Shown piece after piece: positions 17,523 through 25,743 of a stretch of DNA of 64,000 bases. The stretch is from Pseudomonas sp. Gutcm_11s. GTDB lineage: Bacteria; Pseudomonadota; Gammaproteobacteria; Pseudomonadales; Pseudomonadaceae. The notes under the pieces are model-generated. The model made no database searches and was not told where the DNA came from. It was given only the letters and a program-made list of their open reading frames with translations. Positions within the stretch are counted from its first letter, which is position 1. Every line of letters begins with the position of its first letter. Position numbers and translations under genes: made by a program. The stretch is from contig NZ_JAQSUW010000016.1 of NCBI RefSeq assembly GCF_028649395.1, positions 156,669 to 220,668 of the forward strand, read 5' to 3'.

Positions 17523-20500
17523 CTAGCTCAGGACGAACAGGGCGTTGCCGCCGAACTGGGCCTCGAACTGCTCGGCCGGCATCGGCTTGCCGAACAGGTA
17601 GCCCTGCACCTCGTCGCAGCCGTGTTCGCGCAGGAAATCAAGCTGCTCCTGGGTCTCCACGCCCTCGGCGATCACCGCCAGGTTCAGGCTGTGGGCCATG
17701 GCGATGATGGCGCGGGCGATCTGCGAGTCCTGCTCACCACCGGGCACGCCGTCGACGAAGCTGCGGTCGATCTTCAGCACGTCGATGGGGAACTGCTTGA
17801 GGTAGTTGAGCGAGCTATAGCCGGTGCCGAAGTCGTCCACTGCGATGCACAGACCGAGCTTCTTCAGGCTGGCCAGCATCTGCAGGGTCTCGCCGATGTC
17901 GCGCATCAGGATCGACTCGGTCAGCTCCAGCTCCAGGCAGGCTGGCGGCAGCCCGCTGTCGCTGAGGATGCGCGAGATGCGCATGCCCAGCTGGCCGTCG
18001 CCGAACTGGCGGGCGGACAGGTTGACCGAGACCTTGGGCACGCGCACTTTGGCCTCGTGCCAGGCCTTGAGCTGGCGGCAGGCCTCGCCGATCACCCAGT
18101 CGCCGACCTGGACGATCAGGCCCAGCTCTTCGAGTACCGGGATGAATTCGTAGGGCGCCACCAGGCCGCGACGTGGGTGGTTCCAGCGCAGCAGCGCCTC
18201 GACCCCGGTCAGGCGCTTGCCGTCGCTGGCCAGTTGCGGCTGGTAATAGAGAGCGAACTGTCCCTGCTCCAGGGCGTGGCGCAGGTCGCTTTCCAGCTCC
18301 AGGCGCTGCAGGGCGGTGGCGTTCATCTCCGCCTGGTAGAACTGGAAGTTGTTCTTGCCGCGTTCCTTGGCGTGGTACATCGCCGTGTCGGCGTTCTTCA
18401 TCAGTTGGCTCAGCTCGTTGCCGTCCTGCGGCGCCAGGGCGATGCCGATGGAGGCGGTGACGAAGAACTCGCGGCCCTGCAGCACGAATGGCTGGGCCAG
18501 GCTGGCGAGGATCTGCTCGGCCACGTGGATGGCGCGGTTCAGTGCGCCGGCGCGGGTGTTGCGCGGTTGCAGCAGCAGGGTGAACTCGTCGCCGCCCATG
18601 CGCGCCACGGTATCGTCCTCGGCGACGCAGGCAGCCAGGCGCACGGCCACGTCCTTGAGCATGCGGTCGCCGGCGGCGTGGCCGAGGGAGTCGTTGATCG
18701 GCTTGAAGCGGTCGAGGTCGAGGAACATCAGCACCACCCATTCCTCATGCCGTTCGGCGTGCTGCAGGGCGGTGTGCAGGCGATCCTGGAACAGGGTGCG
18801 GTTGGGCAGCAGGGTCAGGGCGTCGTAGTAGGCCAGGCGGTGGATGCGTTGCTCGCTGGCCTTGCGCTCGCTGATGTCGTTGAAGAAGCACACGTAGCTG
18901 GACAGGTCGCCGTCGTCGTCGTGCACGGCGGTGATGCCGACCCAGGCCGGGAACTGGTCGCCACCCTTGCGCTTGAGCCACAGCTCGCCCTCCCAGCTGC
19001 CGTGCTGGTTGAGCTGGTTGACGATGTAGTTGAGCTGGGCGGCCTGCTGGCGGTCGGCGGTGAGCATGCCGGGCATCTGGTCGAGCACTTCCTTGCTCGC
19101 ATAGCCGGTGATGCGCTGGAAGGTCTCGTTGATGCGCACGATATAGCCGGCCGGGTCGGTCACCAGGATGGCTGCGGTGGAGTGCTCGAATACCGTGGCG
19201 GCCATGCGCAGGTCGCGTTCGGCGCGGCGCTGCTGGGTGATGTCGCGGCCGATGCCGAGCACGCCCTCGAAGTGCTCCTGCTCGTCCCACATCAGCGACA
19301 GGCGCATTTCCACGGTGATCTTGCGCCCGTCGGCGCGCAGGCAGTCGACGACGAAGGGCTTGCCCGCCAGGCGCTCCTGCAGGCCCAGCAGCTTGTCGTG
19401 GTCGGCGAGCGAGCTGCGCAGCTCGGCCATCAGCTGCAGCACGCCGTTCAGCTGCCGCGAGTTGCTGACCGCGCTGAGCACGCCGTGCTCCAGGAACCAC
19501 TCGGGGCTGTAGCCGAAGAAGGTCTCGGCCGACGGGCTGACGTAGTTGAGCTGCATCTCGCTGTTGCTCGACAGGATCAGGTCGCTGATGCCCTCGGCCA
19601 GCATCCGGTAGCGCCGCTCGCTGTCGCGCAGGCTGGCCTGGGCGGCGATCTCGCCGGTGATGTCCTTGGCCACGCCGATCAGGCGGCTGACTCGGCCGTG
19701 GCGGTCACGGTTCAGCGCATGCTCGCGCACATCGAACCAGTGCCAGCTGCCGTTGCGATGGCGCCAGCGCAGCTGGAACTGCAGCAGCTGGCCTTCGCCG
19801 ACCACCTTCTGCAGGTTGCGCATGCGCTGGTACAGCTCGACGTCGTCCGGGTGGAGGATCTTCTCCCACAGGCGGTCGCCGAGGCGGAACATCTCTTCCT
19901 TGCTGTAGCCCAGGTCCGGGCCCAGGCGGTTGTTGCTGAACATCACCCGCATGGTGCTCATGTCGTGCACGTAGAGGGTATCCGGCACGGCGCGCAGCAC
20001 ATCGGACCAGAAGCGTTCGCGCTCCACCAGCGACAGCTCCACGCGCTTGCGGCTGGTTATGTCGTGCACGCTGAGGGTCACCGCATGCAGCTCTTCGCGG
20101 CTCTGCGGGAACTGCAGGTTGAGCCACAGGTAGCGCTCATGGCCCTGCGGCGTGTGCATGCGGCTCTCGACCATCATGTCGTGGTCGCCATCGAGCAGGG
20201 CGCTGACCAGCGCATGGCGGGCGCCGCCCTGGCGCAGCGGCGCCGAGCCGATCAGGTGTTCCCAGAGGTGTTGCGGGCCATCCACGCCGAGCAGCTGCAG
20301 GGCGACCTTGTTCACTTCGCTGATGCGGATGCAGCGCAGCAGCGCGGCATTGCGCGCCTCGTCCTCGGCCAGCCAGGGCAGCAGCTGGCTGCTGTGCTGC
20401 AGGTCCTGGGACTCGAGGAAGCCCTTGAGTTCGGAGAGATCGAGTACGCAGAGGGCCACGCCGCTGCCCTCGAAAATGTCCTGGTAGCGCCGGCGGGTGT

Positions 20501-21752
20501 CCTGCAGCACGCGCAGGGCCTGGTGCTGCTCGGTGACGTCGCGCAGGACCCAGGCGCGGCTCGGCTCGGGGTTGTCGGTGTAGAGCGCGTGGCAGGTGAC
20601 GTCGAACAGGCGGCGTTCGCCGTCCAGCAGCACCTCGACCGGTTCGGTCTGTTCGTGGAAGGCGCTCTCCAGCCAGGGCGCCAGGGCCGGCAACAGCTCC
20701 AGCACATGCATCTCGCTGGCGGTGGCTAGGTCCAGGCCGAACATGCGCTCGGCGCGGGGGTTGAGGTAGCTGATATGGCCGTCCGGCTGGGTGACCAGGA
20801 CTCGCTCGTCGATCGCGCCCAGGGCGCCGATGGCGTCCTCCATCGAGCGCCGCGACAGGGCGTGGTAGGCGCGCAGGCGGCTCTGTTCGCGCAGCAGGCC
20901 GAACAGGGCGAGCAGGGCCAGCGCGCCACAGAGGATGAACAGCAGCAGCTTGCTGGCCTGGCGCGGCAGCATCTCGGCGCGTAGGGCCGCAGCATCGAAC
21001 AGTGGCACCAGCTGCCAGTCGCTCCGCGCCAGTGGCAGGGCGGCGATGCCGTTGGCCAGCTCGCTGGTGCCGAAGCCCGCGGCGCTGTCGTCGCGCGGTT
21101 GGCGCAGCAGCACCTGTTTGCTGCGCGCATCCTGCAGCATCCAGGGCAGTTGCTTGGACTGCGACGGCAGCCAGTTGTACAGCGCCTCGCTGGTCAGACG
21201 CAGACGCCAGCCGCCGCTGCCATCGGGGCGCGGCAGGTCGAGCTGGATCAGCTTGTCGGCCAGGAAGAAGTGGTAGGGACGATCGGTGGTGAACGGCGTG
21301 CTGTCTTGTATGTCGGGCCGGCTGTCGCTCAGCTCGCGGCCATTGGCATCGAACCAGGCCAGGCTGTGCAGGGCCGGGAAGACGCCACGCAGGTGCATCA
21401 GCATCTCCCGCTGGGCGATGGCGTCCAGCGGTTGCGGGGCATTGCTGGCGAGAAAGGCCTGTCCGGCCTCGGCCTTCATGCGCATGGCCAGGCTCAGGTA
21501 GTCGCTGAGCTGGCTGGCGTGGTCCAGGTGGCGCTGGCGTTCGTTCTGTTCCTGGTTGCTCACCTCCTGCTGCAGCTGCCACAGCAGCAGACCGAGCATC
21601 AGCGCTACCAGCAGCGCCAGGATGCCTTTCAGCGAGCCGCGCGCTGACCTGACGAGCGGGTCGTTGCTGGCGGGGGAGGAGGAGCGCGATAGGGGCAAGC
21701 GTTTAACCCTGCTGATAAGGCTGCCGAAGGAGGCAAGGAGCGGGCGGAACAA
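17523..21752 (-). CDS. morA: MorA-type membrane sensor, dual GGDEF-EAL c-di-GMP enzyme
   Basis: 1409 residues. TM1 (about 43-60), a periplasmic sensor region and TM2 (about 268-288) are followed by a run of PAS/PAC domains (for example ending KDITGEI, GRDITQQ, FNDISER). The diguanylate cyclase motif GGDEF is intact at about 1053-1057, and a phosphodiesterase domain has EALLRW near 1182. Both catalytic signatures look functional, so it may make and break c-di-GMP. Size, layout and position beside glyA match P. aeruginosa MorA (PA4601), which affects flagellar timing, motility and biofilm. It is divergent from ettA; glyA follows in the same direction from its own promoter. Confidence 0.93.
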   Translation of the reverse strand: MFRPLLASFGSLISRVKRLPLSRSSSPASNDPLVRSARGSLKGILALLVALMLGLLLWQLQQEVSNQEQNERQRHLDHASQLSDYLSLAMRMKAEAGQAFLASNAPQPLDAIAQREMLMHLRGVFPALHSLAWFDANGRELSDSRPDIQDSTPFTTDRPYHFFLADKLIQLDLPRPDGSGGWRLRLTSEALYNWLPSQSKQLPWMLQDARSKQVLLRQPRDDSAAGFGTSELANGIAALPLARSDWQLVPLFDAAALRAEMLPRQASKLLLFILCGALALLALFGLLREQSRLRAYHALSRRSMEDAIGALGAIDERVLVTQPDGHISYLNPRAERMFGLDLATASEMHVLELLPALAPWLESAFHEQTEPVEVLLDGERRLFDVTCHALYTDNPEPSRAWVLRDVTEQHQALRVLQDTRRRYQDIFEGSGVALCVLDLSELKGFLESQDLQHSSQLLPWLAEDEARNAALLRCIRISEVNKVALQLLGVDGPQHLWEHLIGSAPLRQGGARHALVSALLDGDHDMMVESRMHTPQGHERYLWLNLQFPQSREELHAVTLSVHDITSRKRVELSLVERERFWSDVLRAVPDTLYVHDMSTMRVMFSNNRLGPDLGYSKEEMFRLGDRLWEKILHPDDVELYQRMRNLQKVVGEGQLLQFQLRWRHRNGSWHWFDVREHALNRDRHGRVSRLIGVAKDITGEIAAQASLRDSERRYRMLAEGISDLILSSNSEMQLNYVSPSAETFFGYSPEWFLEHGVLSAVSNSRQLNGVLQLMAELRSSLADHDKLLGLQERLAGKPFVVDCLRADGRKITVEMRLSLMWDEQEHFEGVLGIGRDITQQRRAERDLRMAATVFEHSTAAILVTDPAGYIVRINETFQRITGYASKEVLDQMPGMLTADRQQAAQLNYIVNQLNQHGSWEGELWLKRKGGDQFPAWVGITAVHDDDGDLSSYVCFFNDISERKASEQRIHRLAYYDALTLLPNRTLFQDRLHTALQHAERHEEWVVLMFLDLDRFKPINDSLGHAAGDRMLKDVAVRLAACVAEDDTVARMGGDEFTLLLQPRNTRAGALNRAIHVAEQILASLAQPFVLQGREFFVTASIGIALAPQDGNELSQLMKNADTAMYHAKERGKNNFQFYQAEMNATALQRLELESDLRHALEQGQFALYYQPQLASDGKRLTGVEALLRWNHPRRGLVAPYEFIPVLEELGLIVQVGDWVIGEACRQLKAWHEAKVRVPKVSVNLSARQFGDGQLGMRISRILSDSGLPPACLELELTESILMRDIGETLQMLASLKKLGLCIAVDDFGTGYSSLNYLKQFPIDVLKIDRSFVDGVPGGEQDSQIARAIIAMAHSLNLAVIAEGVETQEQLDFLREHGCDEVQGYLFGKPMPAEQFEAQFGGNALFVLS

Positions 21753-21958
21753 TCAAATAGCATGCCCGGAAAAGCGGCAGAGTGCCATTACTGTCCATCG
21801 CCCGGTTTGCCCCGCAGGGTGCATTCCGGTAGCTTTGCCGCACACGCGTGGGCGCGCGGAGCTATCATGCTCCCTTGCCCAGAGTTTAGCCCCGCCGCAC
21901 AGGTTGGCGGCACGCTTCCCTCTTCATATCCCCCAGCTATAAAGCACCAAGGTCATCC

Positions 21959-23626
21959 ATGGCTCAATACGTCTACACCATGCATCGGCTCGGCAAGGTC
22001 GTGCCGCCGAAGCGGGAAATCCTCAAGAACATCTCCCTGTCGTTCTTCCCGGGCGCCAAGATCGGCGTGCTCGGCCTGAACGGTGCCGGTAAATCGACCC
22101 TGCTGCGCATCATGGCCGGCGTCGACACCGAGTTCGACGGCGAAGCACGCGCCATGCCCGGCATCAACGTCGGCTACCTGCCGCAGGAGCCGCAGCTCGA
22201 CGCCAGCAAGAGCGTGCGCGAGATCGTCGAGGAGGCCGTAGGCCAGATCAAGCAGGCCCAGGCCCGCCTGGACGAGGTGTACGCCGCCTACGCCGAGCCG
22301 GACGCCGACTTCGACGCCCTGGCCGCCGAGCAGGCCAAGCTGGAAGCCATCCTGCAGGCCAGCGATGGCCACAACCTGGAGCGCCAGCTGGAAGTCGCCG
22401 CTGACGCCCTGCGCCTGCCAGCCTGGGATGCGCGCATCGAGCACCTGTCCGGTGGCGAGAAGCGCCGCGTGGCGCTGTGCCGCCTGCTGCTGTCGGCCCC
22501 CGACATGCTGCTGCTGGACGAACCGACCAACCACCTGGACGCCGACTCGGTGGCCTGGCTGGAGCACTTCCTGCACGACTTCCCGGGCACCGTGGTGGCG
22601 ATCACCCACGACCGTTACTTCCTCGACAACGTCGCCGGCTGGATCCTCGAACTCGACCGCGGCGCCGGCATCCCGTACGAAGGCAACTACTCCGGCTGGC
22701 TGGAGGCCAAGTCCGACCGTCTGGCCCAGGAGTCCAAGCAGCAGTCGGCCCACGAGAAGGCCATGAAGGACGAGCTGGAGTGGGTGCGCAAAGGCGCCAA
22801 GGCCCGCCAGTCCAAGTCCAAGGCCCGTCTGCAGCGTTTCGAAGAAATGCAGTCGCAGGAGTTCCAGAAGCGCGCTGAGACCAACGAGATCTACATCCCG
22901 GCTGGTCCGCGCCTGGGCGACAAGGTCATCGACTTCGTCAACGTCACCAAGGGCTACGGCGACCGCGTGCTGATCGACAACCTGTCGTTCAGCATCCCGA
23001 AAGGCGCCATCGTCGGCGTGATCGGCGGTAACGGCGCCGGTAAGTCGACCCTGTTCCGCATGCTGATGGGCAAGGAAACCCCGGATTCCGGCAGCATCGA
23101 GCTGGGCGATACCGTGCAGCTGGCCTGCGTCGACCAGAGCCGCGACGACCTGGACGGCAGCAAGACCGTGTGGGAAGCCGTGTCCGACGGCTTCGACATG
23201 ATCAAGATTGGCAACTACGAAGTTCCGTCGCGCGGCTACGTCGGGCGCTTCAACTTCAAGGGCGGCGACCAGCAGAAGTTCGTCAAGGACCTCTCCGGTG
23301 GTGAGCGCGGCCGTCTGCATCTGGCCCTGACCCTGAAGCAGGGCGCCAACGTGCTGCTGCTCGACGAACCGTCCAACGACCTCGACGTGGAAACCCTGCG
23401 TTCGCTGGAAGAGGCGCTGCTCGACTTCCCTGGCGCCGCCATCGTGATCTCTCACGATCGTTGGTTCCTGGACCGCGTGGCCACCCACATCCTGGCGTAC
23501 GAGGATGACTCGCACATCGAGTTCTTCGAGGGCAACTACACCGAGTACGAAGCCGATCGCAAGAAACGCCTGGGCGATGCCGCTGCGCAGCCGCATCGCG
23601 TGCGCTACAAGAAGCTGGCCCAATGA
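21959..23626 (+). CDS. ettA: Energy-dependent translational throttle protein EttA (ABC-F)
   Basis: 555 residues, identical in length to E. coli EttA. Two ABC domains: Walker A GLNGAGKST and GGNGAGKST, signatures LSGGEKRRVALCRLL and LSGGERGRLHLA, and Walker B regions DEPTNHLD and DEPSNDLD. The two halves are joined by the positively charged interdomain linker, and the EttA arm lies in the first domain. It has no membrane domain. It binds the ribosomal E site and gates the first peptide bonds according to the ATP/ADP ratio. Start ATG at 21959; a clear terminator follows. Confidence 0.96.
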   Translation: MAQYVYTMHRLGKVVPPKREILKNISLSFFPGAKIGVLGLNGAGKSTLLRIMAGVDTEFDGEARAMPGINVGYLPQEPQLDASKSVREIVEEAVGQIKQAQARLDEVYAAYAEPDADFDALAAEQAKLEAILQASDGHNLERQLEVAADALRLPAWDARIEHLSGGEKRRVALCRLLLSAPDMLLLDEPTNHLDADSVAWLEHFLHDFPGTVVAITHDRYFLDNVAGWILELDRGAGIPYEGNYSGWLEAKSDRLAQESKQQSAHEKAMKDELEWVRKGAKARQSKSKARLQRFEEMQSQEFQKRAETNEIYIPAGPRLGDKVIDFVNVTKGYGDRVLIDNLSFSIPKGAIVGVIGGNGAGKSTLFRMLMGKETPDSGSIELGDTVQLACVDQSRDDLDGSKTVWEAVSDGFDMIKIGNYEVPSRGYVGRFNFKGGDQQKFVKDLSGGERGRLHLALTLKQGANVLLLDEPSNDLDVETLRSLEEALLDFPGAAIVISHDRWFLDRVATHILAYEDDSHIEFFEGNYTEYEADRKKRLGDAAAQPHRVRYKKLAQ

Positions 23627-23643
23627 CCGCGTGATGCGCTGAG

Positions 23644-23758
23644 TTGGTGCAAAAAAGAATGGGGCTTCGGCCCCATTTTTTATGGGTTAAGCCCTTGGAT
23701 TTATGATTTTGCACCAAAAAGTTTCATAAAGGCGTCATTTTGTTCTTTATTGGTGCAA
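23644..23758. promoter_or_regulatory. Three TTGGTGCAA sites upstream of gdhA, NtrC-like half-sites
   Basis: The 9-mer TTGGTGCAA occurs at 23644-23652 and 23750-23758, and its exact complement TTGCACCAA at 23709-23717. The last two form an inverted pair with centres 41 bp apart, about four helical turns. TGCACCA/TGGTGCA are the two arms of the enterobacterial NtrC site. The window is locally A+T-rich and lies just before the gdhA start, so nitrogen-responsive control is plausible. The first copy overlaps the 5' side of the ettA terminator. Confidence 0.45.
23650..23684 (+). terminator. Intrinsic terminator of ettA
   Basis: AATGGGGC-TTCG-GCCCCATT with a UUCG loop, followed by T6. Confidence 0.9.
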
Positions 23759-23811
23759 TTTCGATTGTTAGAGTCTCGCCCCCTGAAATATCGAACCAGT
23801 GCGGGTGTTTC

Positions 23812-25149
23812 ATGATCCAGTCCGTCGATGCTTTCCTCTCGCGCCTCAAGCAGCGTGATCCCGATCAGCCCGAGTTCCACCAGGCGGTGGAAGAGGTGCT
23901 GCGTTCCCTGTGGCCCTTCCTCGAAGCCAATCCGCATTATGTGGAGGCGGGTATCGTCGAGCGTATCGTCGAGCCCGAGCGCGCCATCCTGTTCCGCGTG
24001 CCGTGGGTCGATGATCGTGGCCAGGTCCAGGTCAATCGCGGTTTCCGCGTGCAGATGAGCAGCGCCATCGGCCCGTACAAGGGCGGTCTGCGCTTCCATC
24101 CGTCGGTGAACCTGGGTGTACTCAAGTTCCTGGCCTTCGAGCAGGTATTCAAGAACTCGCTGACCTCGCTGCCCATGGGCGGCGGCAAGGGCGGTTCGGA
24201 CTTCGATCCAAAGGGCCGCAGCGACGGTGAGGTGATGCGCTTCTGCCAGTCCTTCATGAGCGAGCTGTATCGCCATGTCGGCGCCGATCTCGACGTGCCT
24301 GCGGGCGACATCGGGGTGGGTGCACGCGAGATCGGCTACATGTTCGGCCAGTACAAGCGCCTGGCCAACGAGTTCACCTCCGTGCTCACCGGCAAGGGGC
24401 TGACCTACGGTGGCAGCCTGATTCGTCCGGAAGCCACCGGCTATGGCTGCGTGTACTTCGCCGAGGAAATGCTCAAGCGCCAGGGGCGCAGCTTCGACGG
24501 CCAGCGCGTGGCGATCTCCGGCTCGGGTAACGTCGCCCAGTACGCCGCGCAGAAGGTCATGGAGCTGGGCGGCAAGGTCATCTCGCTGTCCGACTCCGAA
24601 GGCACCCTGTTCGCCGAGGCGGGCCTGACCGATGAGCAGTGGCAGTACCTGATGGACCTGAAGAACGTGCGCCGTGGCCGCATCAGTGAGATGGCCGCGC
24701 ATTTCGGCCTGCAGTTCCTGGTTGGCCAGCGCCCGTGGAATCTCGTGTGCGACATCGCGCTGCCCTGCGCCACCCAGAACGAGCTGGGCGCCGACGATGC
24801 CCGCACGCTGCTGCGCAACGGCTGCATCTGCGTCGCCGAAGGCGCCAACATGCCGTCGACCCTGGAGGCCGTCGACCTGTTCATCGAGGCCGGCATCCTC
24901 TATGCGCCGGGCAAGGCGTCTAACGCCGGCGGCGTGGCCACCAGCGGCCTGGAGATGAGCCAGAACGCCATGCGCCTGCACTGGACCGCCGGTGAGGTGG
25001 ACCAGCGCCTGCACGGCATCATGCAGAGCATCCACCACGCATGCGTGACGCATGGCGAGGAGAATGGCCGGATCAACTACGTGAAGGGCGCCAACATCGC
25101 CGGCTTCGTGAAGGTTGCCGACGCCATGCTAGCCCAGGGCGTGGTCTGA
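23812..25149 (+). CDS. gdhA: NADP-specific glutamate dehydrogenase
   Basis: 445 residues, the length of the hexameric bacterial GDH. The substrate-binding segment YKGGLRFHPSVN and the catalytic region PMGGGKGGSDFDPKGRSD are intact. The dinucleotide-binding fold has ISGSGNVAQYAAQ. It aminates 2-oxoglutarate to glutamate with NADPH and ammonium in the cytoplasm. The ATG at 23812 gives the family N-terminus (MIQSVDAFL). Upstream are three NtrC-like half-sites; downstream is a terminator. Confidence 0.97.
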   Translation: MIQSVDAFLSRLKQRDPDQPEFHQAVEEVLRSLWPFLEANPHYVEAGIVERIVEPERAILFRVPWVDDRGQVQVNRGFRVQMSSAIGPYKGGLRFHPSVNLGVLKFLAFEQVFKNSLTSLPMGGGKGGSDFDPKGRSDGEVMRFCQSFMSELYRHVGADLDVPAGDIGVGAREIGYMFGQYKRLANEFTSVLTGKGLTYGGSLIRPEATGYGCVYFAEEMLKRQGRSFDGQRVAISGSGNVAQYAAQKVMELGGKVISLSDSEGTLFAEAGLTDEQWQYLMDLKNVRRGRISEMAAHFGLQFLVGQRPWNLVCDIALPCATQNELGADDARTLLRNGCICVAEGANMPSTLEAVDLFIEAGILYAPGKASNAGGVATSGLEMSQNAMRLHWTAGEVDQRLHGIMQSIHHACVTHGEENGRINYVKGANIAGFVKVADAMLAQGVV

Positions 25150-25165
25150 TCCCACGCGCTGCCCG

Positions 25166-25193
25166 AAGGCCGCCATCTGGCGGCCTTTTTCAT
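25166..25193 (+). terminator. Intrinsic terminator of gdhA
   Basis: AAGGCCGCC-ATCT-GGCGGCCTT followed by TTTC. Confidence 0.85.
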
Positions 25194-25269
25194 GGGCGCC
25201 ATTTATTCCACCGTCGGAAAGCACTGCTCGCGGGCCGCTCAGGTTGCCGCTGCTTCTGGTGTGCAAGGC

Positions 25270-25283
25270 TTGATCGGAGTCAG
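25270..25283 (+). promoter_or_regulatory. Possible FNR/ANR-type box before the DksA-like gene
   Basis: TTGAT-CGGA-GTCAG matches TTGAT-N4-ATCAA at 8 of 10 arm positions. It lies about 61 bp before the start codon. A poor -10 (CACACT, 25305-25310) at the right distance would place the box near -41. Weaker than the site at 6199. Confidence 0.4.
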
Positions 25284-25337
25284 TACGCCGCGGGCAATCG
25301 GGGCCACACTGAAAGAAAGGCCACCAGGAGCTTCGCC

Positions 25338-25664
25338 ATGACCAGCTTCGATCCCCGAGCCGCTCTGGATGGGCTGTATGACGAGTACAGCCGCCGCGCC
25401 AATGCCATCCGCCACGACCTCGGTCTGCAGCGCAGCGCTGATTTCGCCGAACAGGCCGGCGAGCGGCAGAATGACGAGGTGCTGAATGCCCTGCTGGTGG
25501 AGGCCGAGGCGGGCCTGCGACTGGTCGGATTGGCGCGTCTGCGCCTGGCCGACGGCAGTTACGGTACGTGCCAGCGCTGCGGTGAAATGATCGAGCCAGC
25601 GCGGCTGCAGGCCCTGCCGGCGGCGGAATTCTGCCTCGCCTGTGCCGATCGCGCGCCGCTCTGA
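25338..25664 (+). CDS. DksA/TraR family C4 zinc-finger protein
   Basis: 108 residues. The C-terminal zinc finger has four Cys at 78, 81, 99 and 102 (CxxC-N17-CxxC), the TraR/DksA signature. The helical segment DFAEQAGERQNDEVLNALL corresponds to the conserved family start before the finger. The protein is shorter than DksA proper, so the long coiled coil that reaches into the RNA-polymerase secondary channel is reduced, as in TraR-like members. Likely an RNA-polymerase-binding regulator. Its place before the Lon-like gene agrees with P. aeruginosa PA4577. The start ATG follows CAGGAGCTTCGCC. Confidence 0.85.
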   Translation: MTSFDPRAALDGLYDEYSRRANAIRHDLGLQRSADFAEQAGERQNDEVLNALLVEAEAGLRLVGLARLRLADGSYGTCQRCGEMIEPARLQALPAAEFCLACADRAPL

Positions 25665-25743
25665 ACGGCGCCTTGCCAGCGGCGCCGGGGCAGCGCCATT
25701 ATGGAGTCACCTCGCGGCTAGACCGCTTCGATAAGGACTTCCG

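Noticed and set aside
17451..20729. Very long plus-strand open frame across morA
   Set aside because: It is antisense to a gene with complete PAS, GGDEF and EAL motifs and is made of His/Gln/Leu/Val-rich sequence, the usual shadow of high-GC coding DNA.
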